Shown here: positions 7,260 through 15,599 of the stretch, one piece after another | Layout of the letters: every line of letters starts with the position of its first letter | Position numbering within the stretch: position 1 is the first letter of the stretch | Assembly: GCA_964490895.1 (NCBI GenBank) | Contig: CAZBEI010000086.1 | Coordinates: forward strand, 1 to 28,106 | Direction: 5' to 3' | DNA from: JACRAO01 sp964490895 | GTDB lineage: Bacteria > Bdellovibrionota > UBA1018 | Length of the DNA: 28,106 nt | Position numbers and translations under genes: made by a program | Notes under the pieces: generated by a model | What the model was told of the DNA's origin: nothing | The model's database searches: none | What the model saw: only the letters and a program-made list of their open reading frames with translations

Positions 7260-8696
7260 ATGGCAGCAACAGCAAACGCAGGAAATTTTGGAAAAATTAA
7301 ACAAGTCATTGGTCCTATTGTAGACGTCGAGTTTGAGCCCGGCAAGCTCCCTGAAATCTACAATGCCATTCGGGTCAGCAATCCTTCGATCAATGCGACG
7401 GATTGGAATTTGGTGCTTGAGGTGGCTCAGCATTTGGGCGAAAGCACCGTGCGCTGTGTAGCCATGGATAGTACGGATGGTTTAACAAGAGGGCAGCCCG
7501 CAAAAGATACAGCAGCACAAATCCAGATGCCTGTTGGGAAAGAGACATTGGGTCGAATTTTGAATGTCATTGGCGAAGCGGTAGACGAGGGCGGTCCAGT
7601 CAACGCGAAAAAGTTTTATCCAATCCATAGGCCTCCTCCCACTTTCAAAGATCAATCCGTCAGTGTGCAGCCCCTTTTTACAGGGATTAAAGTGGTTGAT
7701 TTATTGGCACCTTATTCTAAGGGCGGAAAAACAGGGCTTTTTGGTGGCGCCGGTGTGGGCAAAACAGTGGTTATTATGGAGCTCATTAACAATATTGCCA
7801 CTCACCACGGAGGTTTTTCGGTTTTTGCTGGGGTGGGCGAAAGAACCCGCGAGGGCAACGACCTTTGGAGAGAAATGAAGGAGTCTGGAGTCATCAACAA
7901 GACTGCGCTTGTGTATGGTCAAATGAACGAGCCCCCTGGAGCACGAGCACGAGTAGGCTTGTCCGCGCTTACGGTGGCCGAATATTTTAGAGACGAAGAA
8001 AACCAAGACGTCCTTTTATTTATCGACAATATTTTCCGGTTTACTCAAGCTGGTTCAGAGGTGTCGGCGCTATTGGGTCGAATTCCATCCGCCGTGGGCT
8101 ATCAGCCTACTCTCGCTACTGAGATGGGAGAGCTGCAAGAGAGAATTACTTCGACTACAAAGGGATCTATCACGTCGATTCAAGCGATTTATGTTCCTGC
8201 TGACGATTATACTGATCCAGCACCCGCAACGGCTTTTGCGCATTTGGATGCCACCACCAATCTTTCGCGGCAAATTGCAGAGCTTGGAATATATCCGGCT
8301 GTAGATCCGCTGGCCTCCACCTCTAGAATTTTAGACCCTCGTATTTTAGGAGAGGAGCACTACAGTGTTGCCAGGTCGGTTCAAGCCATTCTCCAACGGT
8401 ACAAAGACTTGTTGGATATTATCGCTATTTTAGGAATGGACGAACTTTCGGAGGAAGACAAATTGATTGTGACTCGCGCTAGAAAAATCCAGCGCTTTCT
8501 TTCTCAGCCCTTTTTTGTGGCCGAGCAATTTACAGGGATGAAAGGAAAATTTGTTAAGATAGAAGATACCATACGTGGTTTTAAAGAGCTTGTAGAAGGA
8601 CGACACGACGCTCTCCCAGAACAAGCTTTTTATCTTGTGGGCACCATCGAAGAAGCCATCGAAAAGGCCAAGCAGTTTGAGGAAAAAGTCGCATGA
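7260..8696 (+). CDS. atpD: F-type ATP synthase subunit beta
   Basis: Beta carries the catalytic sites for ATP synthesis. The 478-residue protein has the P-loop GGAGVGKTVV starting at residue 162, the catalytic GERTREGNDL, the LLFIDNIFRFTQAGSEVSAL segment and the SRIL/DPRILGEEHY region. A short N-terminal extension (MAATANAG) precedes the conserved GKIKQVIGPIVDVEF. An AAGGAGA ribosome site lies before the ATG. The stop overlaps atpC by four bases (ATGA). Confidence 0.98.
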   Translation: MAATANAGNFGKIKQVIGPIVDVEFEPGKLPEIYNAIRVSNPSINATDWNLVLEVAQHLGESTVRCVAMDSTDGLTRGQPAKDTAAQIQMPVGKETLGRILNVIGEAVDEGGPVNAKKFYPIHRPPPTFKDQSVSVQPLFTGIKVVDLLAPYSKGGKTGLFGGAGVGKTVVIMELINNIATHHGGFSVFAGVGERTREGNDLWREMKESGVINKTALVYGQMNEPPGARARVGLSALTVAEYFRDEENQDVLLFIDNIFRFTQAGSEVSALLGRIPSAVGYQPTLATEMGELQERITSTTKGSITSIQAIYVPADDYTDPAPATAFAHLDATTNLSRQIAELGIYPAVDPLASTSRILDPRILGEEHYSVARSVQAILQRYKDLLDIIAILGMDELSEEDKLIVTRARKIQRFLSQPFFVAEQFTGMKGKFVKIEDTIRGFKELVEGRHDALPEQAFYLVGTIEEAIEKAKQFEEKVA

Positions 8697-9097
8697 GATT
8701 GACTCTACTCTCACCCGAAAGACGGCTTATAAACGACGCTGAAGTTCAAACGGTGTCTCTCACTGGGAGCGAAGGGCAGATCCAGATTATGCCTGGGCAT
8801 GCGTCTCTGTTGGGTTCGCTTGTGAGTGGCAGCTTTAGCTATCAGATGGTCGGCAAGGAATTGACGACAGGTTTTATTTCCACCGGCTTTTTCGAAGTAA
8901 ACGAAGACCAAGTGGTTGTGACGGCTGAGACGGTTGAGCTTCAGAGCGAAATTGATCCTGCGCGTGCTCGGGAGGCCCAACTCAAAGCAGAGAAAATATT
9001 ACAAGACGCCAGTCTTGCACCAGATCATTTTAGAAAATACCAGCTCAAGTTGCAGCGGGCTTTGATCAGGCAGCAGCTGTCTGAGAAGACGCATTAG
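8693..9097 (+). CDS. atpC: F-type ATP synthase subunit epsilon
   Basis: Epsilon sits at the foot of gamma and can inhibit ATP hydrolysis. The 134-residue protein has the beta-sandwich signature LTLLSPERRLINDAEVQTVS, LTGSEGQIQIMPGHASLLGS and VNEDQVVVTAETVE, followed by a C-terminal helical region. It overlaps atpD by four bases and is the last gene of the operon. Confidence 0.95.
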   Translation: MRLTLLSPERRLINDAEVQTVSLTGSEGQIQIMPGHASLLGSLVSGSFSYQMVGKELTTGFISTGFFEVNEDQVVVTAETVELQSEIDPARAREAQLKAEKILQDASLAPDHFRKYQLKLQRALIRQQLSEKTH

Positions 9098-9102
9098 ACT
9101 TG

Positions 9103-9120
9103 CAGAGAAAGAAATCTCTG
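9103..9120 (+). terminator. Weak stem-loop after the ATP synthase operon
   Basis: CAGAGA at 9103-9108 pairs with TCTCTG at 9115-9120 around a six-base loop, followed by TTATCCTT. The stem is short and the tail is only moderately T-rich, so it may be a weak terminator or chance. Confidence 0.3.
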
Positions 9121-9166
9121 TTATCCTTAATATAAGGAAGTTTTATCACCAAGGAAGGTGGCCGGA

Positions 9167-11041
9167 GTGTCTCACGGGTCTGAGAAATCTTTATCTATTA
9201 CTTTAGGCACATTTTTGCTTGTATTTTCTTCCTTTTTGTTTCTCCTGTCTCATCAAATTCAAACTTTAAATAGAACAAATTCTGTCACAGTAGATTTAGG
9301 AAAAATTTTTTGGTGGGCCGAGGCCAAAGTAAATATTGATCAAACAAAAGGTTTTGATACGATCAATCGTCCAGTAGTGCAAGTCTATAAAAACATTTTG
9401 ATCCATCACGCACTTAAGAAAAACACAAAGGTGGACAAAATATTGACAAGGGCTTCTTCGGCAGTTTTTCAATCCACAGAAGCGCAGCAGCTTTTGTCAA
9501 TCCACATCATTTTAAAAAAACAATTCAGGATTGCATTGAGTACTCAGGTTTCTCCCCCCGCCCCACAAAAAGAAAAAACACAGAATGCAGTTCTATCTGA
9601 CCAAAAAATAGATAGAGAAAAACCCATAGCTAAAATAAAACCCAAAGCTCAAGTCAGTTTACAGAAAAAAAACTTACCAGAAATAGCTTTTAAGCAAGAG
9701 GATCCAAAAGAAAAGAAAGTAGATGAAGCAGCAATTTCTGATACACTCTCGATAGTTGCCTCAATGTCTCGCATGGTAAAAAAAGTGAGTATTCAAAACC
9801 CGGTCATAGTGAAAGTTGAATACTCAAGTCCACCCCCCCAAGCCAAGCCACCCGAACCTGGCAAGGTCACTCCAGCGCCAGAGCCAGCTAAAATAGACAC
9901 TCCCCAAGAATCAAATGACTCATGTATATCAGGTGAGATTGAGCGTGAGCAAGACTTAGACACAAGGGTTTATGGTGCTCTTGACCGCGGAGACAACTTT
10001 TTTTATGCAAAAAGTCGCGTCTTTTCTCACGAGGGGAGTCGCTGCAAAGACCAAAGCAAGTGGATACTCACCCACTCTGCAGAATATTGGGATACTCTTT
10101 CGTGGTGGAATTTTAGTCAACACGCGTTAGATCAATCTGACGCAAAACAAGGAGTTCGACTCTTTTCACAGAATACGGCTTTGATGCTGGCCAAGCTTTT
10201 AAAGGTAGATTTACAGACCAGCGCAGGGATTGTTTTTGGAAAAGTCGCCCCAGGCTACACGGTAGAACTGTCTGGACGCGCAGAGTCTCCTTATTATTTG
10301 GATAGAGAGTTTGTTTTTTTGAATGTTGCCCCAGGGGCTCACTTGATTTATTTGAGAGATGAAAAAGGATTGGGTGGAGTGGTTGCGGTGCCTGTTTTGG
10401 GCGGGCATGCGACGCGAGTATTTTTGGAAACCCAAAAAGAAGCCCCACTTGTGGGGCATGTATACGACGCTCGCTATCAGGAGTTGCGGGGATTAAAAGA
10501 AATCAGCGTCCGCGTGGTTGGGCAAAACAGTAAAAATACAATCACAGACACCGAGGGTGGATTTCGGATCAAAGGGGTGCTGCGCATTGCGGATTATCCG
10601 ATTTTTTTAGAGACAGAAGGTAAGAGAGGATACACACACCGGCATCGCATTTTGCCTGTGGCCGGGCAAATAGAAAGGCTCTTTCGTTTTAGCGAAAAAC
10701 AGATGGAGTATTTGTTTGCTCAAATTGAGGGCGGGGTGAGTCCAGAGAGTGGTGTAGTGGTCTCATCTTTTCCAGGACTGGTAGAAAAATATGCAGACAC
10801 GGCTCTATATCCACAGCTTTACCCACTCTTAGACAATCAGCCCATTTTGCCAGAGACGTATACCCTTTCTGCCGAAGACACGCTTTTTGTTCATCGCCCA
10901 ATGGAAAAAAACTCTCCTCGATTTATTTCTATCCAAGTGCCAGAAGGCCCAAACTTAGTAAAAATAGAGACCAAAGAACAAAAAGTTATTTGGGATCAAA
11001 TAGTGATCTCATCTCCTGGAGTGGTGCAGGTGCTGCAGTAA
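9167..11041 (+). CDS. Single-pass envelope protein with Pro-rich linker, function unknown
   Basis: I do not recognise this 624-residue protein as a named family. It has one N-terminal membrane segment (ITLGTFLLVFSSFLFLLSH), then a long low-complexity region rich in Lys, Pro, Gln and Glu (about residues 125-250, with PPPQAKPPEPGKVTPAPEPA), then a large periplasmic-type domain. Near the C-terminal third the pattern LVGHVYD..YQELRGL..ISVRVVG..S.NTITDTEGGFRI resembles the carboxypeptidase-regulatory-like beta-sandwich fold. Layout (anchor, Pro-rich spacer, periplasmic domain) is like TonB-type proteins, but no TonB C-terminal motif is seen. The GTG at 9167 is preferred over the GTG at 9158 because AAGGAAGG lies eight bases upstream. 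It follows the ATP synthase operon and ends 15 bases from a convergent gene. Confidence 0.8.
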   Translation: MSHGSEKSLSITLGTFLLVFSSFLFLLSHQIQTLNRTNSVTVDLGKIFWWAEAKVNIDQTKGFDTINRPVVQVYKNILIHHALKKNTKVDKILTRASSAVFQSTEAQQLLSIHIILKKQFRIALSTQVSPPAPQKEKTQNAVLSDQKIDREKPIAKIKPKAQVSLQKKNLPEIAFKQEDPKEKKVDEAAISDTLSIVASMSRMVKKVSIQNPVIVKVEYSSPPPQAKPPEPGKVTPAPEPAKIDTPQESNDSCISGEIEREQDLDTRVYGALDRGDNFFYAKSRVFSHEGSRCKDQSKWILTHSAEYWDTLSWWNFSQHALDQSDAKQGVRLFSQNTALMLAKLLKVDLQTSAGIVFGKVAPGYTVELSGRAESPYYLDREFVFLNVAPGAHLIYLRDEKGLGGVVAVPVLGGHATRVFLETQKEAPLVGHVYDARYQELRGLKEISVRVVGQNSKNTITDTEGGFRIKGVLRIADYPIFLETEGKRGYTHRHRILPVAGQIERLFRFSEKQMEYLFAQIEGGVSPESGVVVSSFPGLVEKYADTALYPQLYPLLDNQPILPETYTLSAEDTLFVHRPMEKNSPRFISIQVPEGPNLVKIETKEQKVIWDQIVISSPGVVQVLQ

Positions 11042-11056
11042 ATCCAGGACTTTGTA

Positions 11057-12229
11057 TTAGAGTGTTCTTAGGTGTTTCAGCACAGTCTCAAAAGGCAGAA
11101 CTTCTAAACCGTCCAGTTTGCGTGGAATGGTATCTACAAGCGAAGCAATAACCAGCGGAGTTTTTGGAAAGATTCTCTTGAAAGCATGAGCCGCATGTAA
11201 ATGATCCACACGAGATGATTTTATTTCGATGGCCATTTGGGGTCGACTGCCTTTTGAAACAACAAGATCCAGTTCCCATTTTGCCTCTCTCCAAACATTG
11301 AGATCCCACCTCTTTTTTTGATAATCATTGATTCGTCTGACCTCATTTATAAACCAAGTCTCAAAAAGAAAACCAAGATCTGATGGAGAGGGTTTGGAGT
11401 CTGCCAGTCCTTGCAAAGCGCGAACTACACCACAGTCAAAAAAATAGAATTTTGGACGAGCTTTTTTGCGTTCACTGCGATCCAGTGGCCACAACATAAA
11501 ACCAAGTAACGTATCTTCTAATATTTCGAAATACCCTTTTACTGTGTTCATGTGTACAGAGCAGTCATTGGAAATGTTGGTATATTCGATCATTTGTGCA
11601 TTGGATTGCGCGGCAACAGCAAGGAATCTTTGGAATGAATCCAGATGCCTTACGAGCGCTTCGGCCTGGATTTCTTCTTTGAGATAGGTCGTCACATAAC
11701 TCGAAAGAAGATCCTCTGCATGAGAGAGTTCTCCTGTATGCCATTCAAGCGCAATCTTTGGGAGACTCCCATATCGTAGGACATGATTGATGTTAAAAGC
11801 GACCCCGAGCTCATCCCGACTGAGAGCATGGAGCCTTAAATCAAGAGCACGACCACCCAACAGATTTCCGCTGCCGCGTCGAATTTTGCGAGCACTTGAT
11901 CCTGACAAGAAAAACCGCTGTTTCAGCTTCTGAATTCCCATCTGTACAAAATCTAACAGTTTTGGTGCGCGCTGCACCTCGTCAATAATCACAAATGCGC
12001 CCCTTGGGAGCGCAGAAAGCTGGTCCCAGAGCAGAGCGGGCTTCGCAATGTATTGCAGTTCGTTTTCAGGATTTAATAAATCAATAAAAAGATCAGCTTT
12101 GAGTTGCTCTAAAAGCGATGTTTTCCCCGTCATTCGTGGGCCAAATAAAAAGGCACTCTCCTTTATTTGTTTTAGGTTCAATGTCCGGGGGAACACCTCG
12201 ATGTTATTTATGATCATAAATAACATCAT
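11057..12229 (-). CDS. AAA+ ATPase with DUF4143 and PD-(D/E)XK-like C-terminal domain (copy A, full length)
   Basis: This is a full-length member of the large AAA/DUF4143 family, common in accessory DNA and of unclear cellular role. From the ATG at 12229 the Walker A motif GPRMTGKTS lies near residues 30-38 and Walker B (FVIIDEVQ) near 79-86. The segment LRYGSLPKIAL marks the start of the DUF4143 part, followed by YLKEEIQAEAL, a winged-helix region (CSVHMNTVKGYFEILEDTLL) and a nuclease-like core with KWELDLVV and MAIEIKSS, which keeps the Glu-Asp and Glu-Lys residues. The start is uncertain: TTG 12253, ATG 12229, 12226 and 12217 are all in frame and none has a good ribosome site. A 28-bp palindrome covers this region. 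It follows the lytic transglycosylase gene on the same strand. Confidence 0.88.
   Translation of the reverse strand: MMLFMIINNIEVFPRTLNLKQIKESAFLFGPRMTGKTSLLEQLKADLFIDLLNPENELQYIAKPALLWDQLSALPRGAFVIIDEVQRAPKLLDFVQMGIQKLKQRFFLSGSSARKIRRGSGNLLGGRALDLRLHALSRDELGVAFNINHVLRYGSLPKIALEWHTGELSHAEDLLSSYVTTYLKEEIQAEALVRHLDSFQRFLAVAAQSNAQMIEYTNISNDCSVHMNTVKGYFEILEDTLLGFMLWPLDRSERKKARPKFYFFDCGVVRALQGLADSKPSPSDLGFLFETWFINEVRRINDYQKKRWDLNVWREAKWELDLVVSKGSRPQMAIEIKSSRVDHLHAAHAFKRIFPKTPLVIASLVDTIPRKLDGLEVLPFETVLKHLRTL
12200..12227. promoter_or_regulatory. Perfect 28-bp palindrome at the start of the AAA/DUF4143 gene
   Basis: The sequence from 12200 to 12227 reads the same on both strands, with the core TTTATGATCATAAA. 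It covers the candidate ATG codons at 12226 and 12217 of the minus-strand ATPase gene. As DNA it could be an operator; as RNA it would fold into a hairpin that hides the start. Neither is proved. Confidence 0.6.
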
Positions 12230-12265
12230 ACTGATGTTTTGAATTTTAAGCAAGTTTTTCTAGGC

Positions 12266-13540
12266 TTAAAAGCCCCGATTTAGAGTCACCGTATGTTTTC
12301 GTACAAAGGTGTCGACATTGTTTTTTTGAATATCGGGGGTGGCGATCCAGAATTTTTTAGGTAATTTTTTATGCAGATTTTTTATATCAGGATTGTATAA
12401 ATTAAACTCTTGCAGCGAGATTCCAAAACGATAGGCTAAATCCAGTGCGGACTCACTTTTTTTAAGTTGATAAAAGGAAACCTCGGTGCTTTGTTTTAGT
12501 TCGGGCGAATTGCCATAAAAAAGGTGGCGGTATTTTTCAGCTCTCAAGACAGCCAAAAATTCAGAATAATAATTTCGGCTCGCCCAGCCAAGGCGTGGTT
12601 TTTTGTTTGCCAGAGTTCTCAGTCCTTTGAGTCCGTGGTTGTAAGAGGTGATGGCCAGCGGCCAGGTTTTTAGAATTCTATGATTTCTTTTCAGTAATTT
12701 TGCTGCAGCAAGGGTTGATTTGAGAGGCGAAAGTCTTTCGTCAATCGATATCTTAGGATCGATAATGAGGTATTCGTCACCCGATCTCTTTAAAAACTGC
12801 CAAACCCCAACGGCCCCGGCAGACGAAACAGCTTTTAAATTAAATGAACTTTCTACAAGGCTTAATCGGACCAAATCTGGAGAGAGCCCCTGAGCCCTAA
12901 AAATCTGTTCCATTTTTGGAATAAAGAGTTCTGCCGCCAAAAGGCCTTTCATAATATTATCTCTTTGGCCGGTCTGAGTTTTTATATTTTTTGCCAATAC
13001 TACAAAAGAGTATTTATGTTTGCTTTCTCTAAGGACAGAAAGGATGTTTTGTTCAAGTGGGGCTAGTTGCCTGTGTTTTATTCTCTTTTTTCTGTTTAGA
13101 TTTTTAAAGGCAACTTGATAGGCGTGCAATGTTTTGCGGATCTGTCTTTGCCTCATGATTTCAAAGGCTGCCTGATTTCTCGCTTTTTGAGCGAGGTCTC
13201 TAAAGTCCAAAACCTCATAGACAAGTTCTGGGTGGTGTTTATCGCAGAGAACCACTTGTTGGGAGGAGTACTCTGTATAAATTTTGAGCCAAAATGAAAC
13301 AGAGGGTACAAGCTCTTTGGGAACTTTAAACTCTGGATCCACTCTCTGTTCGGTGTCTTGGAGTGCAATGAGGAAGTCATTCCACTGAATATGAGAGAAA
13401 AGAAGATGGTGTGGAGAAGCATATTGAGTTTTTAGAATGGTTTGGAGGTTGAGAGCCTCCATGTCTTTCCACGAGACTGGCTGATCAAACGCGGCTTGTG
13501 CAGGACTCAAAAAATAAAAGGTCAAAAATAACCCCAACAT
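12266..13540 (-). CDS. MltD-like membrane-associated or secreted lytic transglycosylase
   Basis: Lytic transglycosylases cleave the MurNAc-GlcNAc bond of peptidoglycan to make 1,6-anhydro ends, for wall turnover, insertion of complexes or predation. The 424-residue protein has a signal peptide (MLGLFLTFYFLSPAQA, cleavage near 16). The SLT domain covers about residues 205-310: LSLVESSFNLKAVSSAGAVG with the catalytic Glu at 230, VWQF, and AITSYNHG. A LysM-like stretch (LKKSESALDLAYRFGISLQ, then LYNPDI) follows near residues 355-390. About 180 residues before the SLT domain are not assigned. It is divergent from xseB, and its stop is about 40 bases before the ATPase gene on the same strand. Confidence 0.88.
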   Translation of the reverse strand: MLGLFLTFYFLSPAQAAFDQPVSWKDMEALNLQTILKTQYASPHHLLFSHIQWNDFLIALQDTEQRVDPEFKVPKELVPSVSFWLKIYTEYSSQQVVLCDKHHPELVYEVLDFRDLAQKARNQAAFEIMRQRQIRKTLHAYQVAFKNLNRKKRIKHRQLAPLEQNILSVLRESKHKYSFVVLAKNIKTQTGQRDNIMKGLLAAELFIPKMEQIFRAQGLSPDLVRLSLVESSFNLKAVSSAGAVGVWQFLKRSGDEYLIIDPKISIDERLSPLKSTLAAAKLLKRNHRILKTWPLAITSYNHGLKGLRTLANKKPRLGWASRNYYSEFLAVLRAEKYRHLFYGNSPELKQSTEVSFYQLKKSESALDLAYRFGISLQEFNLYNPDIKNLHKKLPKKFWIATPDIQKNNVDTFVRKHTVTLNRGF

Positions 13541-13621
13541 ACTTCATAATAGTAGAGCAAGATCCTTGCCAATCTTTCTGTCAATAATGCCTTGTTTTTA
13601 TTAGTGTTTTATTTTTAAGCC

Positions 13622-13638
13622 TGTCTATGTTATAGACA
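13622..13638. promoter_or_regulatory. 17-bp inverted repeat in the divergent xseB / transglycosylase promoter region
   Basis: TGTCTAT at 13622-13628 and ATAGACA at 13632-13638 are perfect inverted copies around GTT. The site lies 17 bases upstream of the xseB start, in the 114-bp gap between two divergent genes. It may be an operator or overlap a -10 element (TATGTT). No regulator is known. Confidence 0.4.
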
Positions 13639-13654
13639 CCTGACAAAGGTATGT

Positions 13655-13918
13655 ATGAACAATAACAATGATGGACTAGAGTTTTCGTTCGAAGCGGCAT
13701 TCGAAAAATTACAACAGACTGTAAAAAAGTTAGAAAGTGGAGAGTTAAGTTTAGAGCAATCTCTTCAAAGTTTTGAGGAAGGTGTAAAATTAGCGCGGGT
13801 GTGCCAGGAAAAACTCTCTACAGCCGAACAAAAAGTAGAAATTCTCATGAACCCCAGTTTCATTGCTGGAAAACTCAATACCCAGCCCTTTTCTCCTCAA
13901 AATGAAAAAAAGGATTGA
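13655..13918 (+). CDS. xseB: Exodeoxyribonuclease VII small subunit
   Basis: XseB binds XseA and the complex degrades single-stranded DNA to oligonucleotides. The 87-residue protein has the family signature FEAAFEKLQQTVKKLESGEL and SLEQSLQSFEEGVKLARVCQ, two helices that form the coiled-coil interface. An AAAGG ribosome site lies shortly before the ATG. The large subunit xseA is not in the window. The 3' end overlaps tlyA by 17 bases. Confidence 0.94.
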   Translation: MNNNNDGLEFSFEAAFEKLQQTVKKLESGELSLEQSLQSFEEGVKLARVCQEKLSTAEQKVEILMNPSFIAGKLNTQPFSPQNEKKD

Positions 13919-14645
13919 TCTCTTGCTTTTTGAGCAAGGTTTTGCAGAAAGCAGACAAAAGGCACAGGCTCTTATTCTATCTGGAAAAGTGCTCGTCAGT
14001 GACAGTCCTGCCATAAAAGCAGGGCAGCTTGTAGCGCAAGATGCTCCGATTCGAATTCGTTCTCATGAGCATCCCTATGTTTCTCGAGGGGCTCTTAAGC
14101 TCGTGGCGGCTCTAGATGAGTTTCGAGTTCCAGTGACCGATCGAGTGGCGTTAGATATTGGGGCGTCCACAGGAGGATTTACGGAAGTCCTCCTCTTGCG
14201 GGGAATTAAAAAAGTATTTTGTGTGGATGTCGGATATGGGCAATTAAATTGGAAAATTAGGCAAGATCCCAAAGTTGCTGTTTTCGAGAAAACAAATGCC
14301 AGGTACCTTCAATTGGAAACGATCGGTCAAAAAGTAGATCTCATTGTCGTGGATGTTTCGTTTATTTCTTTAGAGAAAATTGTGCCGACACTGCTGCTTT
14401 TTTCTCACGCTGATACCGATTGGATTACTTTGATTAAACCACAGTTTGAAGTTGGAAAGGGAAAGGTGGGTTCCGGAGGAATTGTGCGCTCGGAAGTAGA
14501 CCAGCAGCACGTCCTCGATCGTCTGAGCGCTTTTGCTAAAACCCGTGGCTTAGTGAGAAAGGGACTGATAGAATCCCCCATCAAAGGTTCTAAAGGAAAT
14601 AAGGAGTTTTTAGCACATTGGAAACTTCAGGAAATAAAAGTATAA
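13902..14645 (+). CDS. tlyA: TlyA family S4-domain rRNA 2'-O-methyltransferase
   Basis: TlyA-type proteins methylate ribose 2'-OH groups in 16S and sometimes 23S rRNA; older annotation calls them hemolysins. From the ATG at 13902 the 247-residue protein starts with an S4 RNA-binding domain (MKKRIDLLLFEQGFAESRQK, then AQALILSGKVLV). The FtsJ-like methyltransferase domain shows SRGALKL, the SAM loop ALDIGASTGGFTEVLL, VVDVSFISL and LIKPQFE, which fits the Lys-Asp-Lys catalytic set. An in-frame start at 13863 would add 13 residues inside xseB and is less likely. xseB-tlyA linkage is common in bacteria. Confidence 0.93.
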   Translation: MKKRIDLLLFEQGFAESRQKAQALILSGKVLVSDSPAIKAGQLVAQDAPIRIRSHEHPYVSRGALKLVAALDEFRVPVTDRVALDIGASTGGFTEVLLLRGIKKVFCVDVGYGQLNWKIRQDPKVAVFEKTNARYLQLETIGQKVDLIVVDVSFISLEKIVPTLLLFSHADTDWITLIKPQFEVGKGKVGSGGIVRSEVDQQHVLDRLSAFAKTRGLVRKGLIESPIKGSKGNKEFLAHWKLQEIKV

Positions 14646-15595
14646 AATATGCCGCGGCTCTCTTTTTTGTTTTTCTTGCTCTCTCTTGTGCGCATACAAG
14701 GAAGGAAGAAAGCAATGAGGCTCGCCTGTCTCACCCCTCCGAAAAGTCAGGCGAAACTTTTGGCCCACCCGAACCCTATGGACCAGAGCCCCTAAAAACG
14801 TCTCCCCTGGTGCTTGTTTTTGGGCCAGGCTTAGCGCGAGGATTTGCATATGTGGGTATTTTAAAGGCACTTGCAGAGGAAAAAATTAAAGTAGGAGCCA
14901 TTGTGTCTACCGAATTTGGAGGGTTTATTTCAATTTTTTATACACTTAGTGGAACCATCAATGAGTTCGAATGGTCTATGCAAAAAGTTCCAGATGCGGT
15001 TTTAATGCCTCAAGGGTCTTCGTTTGTAAATAAGATTTTAAAGCTTAAAAAGAATCACGAAGGAATAAAGAAAACACTTTTCAATATTTTTGGTCACAAA
15101 AAAATAACAGATGGAAAAACTCCGATCCGATTGATTTTTGAAAAAGATCAAAGTGGAGATTTAGTCAGTATAAACGAGGGTCTTGCTTTTGAGTTAGCCA
15201 GCGCGGCACTTGCAGTGCCCGGCTATCTACCTGCTTTTCCAATAGAAGGGGTGGGTCTTTTGTCTGCTGGAAAAACGCAGCCATTCCCAGTGTCTGAGGC
15301 CAAAGCGCTTGGGATTGGCCCCGTGGTGGTGATTGATTTATTGTCACCCGAAGATCAAAGTATAAAGAATGAATCGGATGAAATTTTTAAATATTTTGCT
15401 CAGGCCAGCGAGAGCAAAAAGAGCGGTCTAAGCGAAGCTGATTTTATTTTTGAGCTAGAAATGAATGGCATCGGCTATTTGGATTTCAGCAAGCGATCAG
15501 AAATAATTTTTAAAGGCAAAGATTTTGTGAGTAAAAACATAAAAAAATTCCGCCAGTTGTCAGGCCTACAAGAAATGCCAGAAATAAAAGACTAG
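14618..15595 (+). CDS. Patatin-like lipoprotein lacking both catalytic residues
   Basis: The fold is that of the RssA/patatin phospholipase family: FGPGLARGFAYVGILKALAE matches the usual GSGGARG.AHIGVLKALEE, and LLSAGKTQPFPVSEAKALG matches LVDGG..NN.PV..A...G. The nucleophile elbow GxSxG reads STEFG at residues 97-101, with Glu99 where Ser should be, and the Asp of the DG(G/A) motif is Ser216. A Ser-Asp dyad is therefore absent and lipase activity is unlikely. An N-terminal hydrophobic segment ends in LALSC (Cys24), a possible though imperfect lipobox. The TTG at 14618 overlaps tlyA by 28 bases, with AAGGAG upstream. It sits four bases before the PBP1A gene, so a structural role in wall synthesis is possible. 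Confidence 0.82.
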   Translation: METSGNKSIKYAAALFFVFLALSCAHTRKEESNEARLSHPSEKSGETFGPPEPYGPEPLKTSPLVLVFGPGLARGFAYVGILKALAEEKIKVGAIVSTEFGGFISIFYTLSGTINEFEWSMQKVPDAVLMPQGSSFVNKILKLKKNHEGIKKTLFNIFGHKKITDGKTPIRLIFEKDQSGDLVSINEGLAFELASAALAVPGYLPAFPIEGVGLLSAGKTQPFPVSEAKALGIGPVVVIDLLSPEDQSIKNESDEIFKYFAQASESKKSGLSEADFIFELEMNGIGYLDFSKRSEIIFKGKDFVSKNIKKFRQLSGLQEMPEIKD

Positions 15596-15599
15596 AAAA

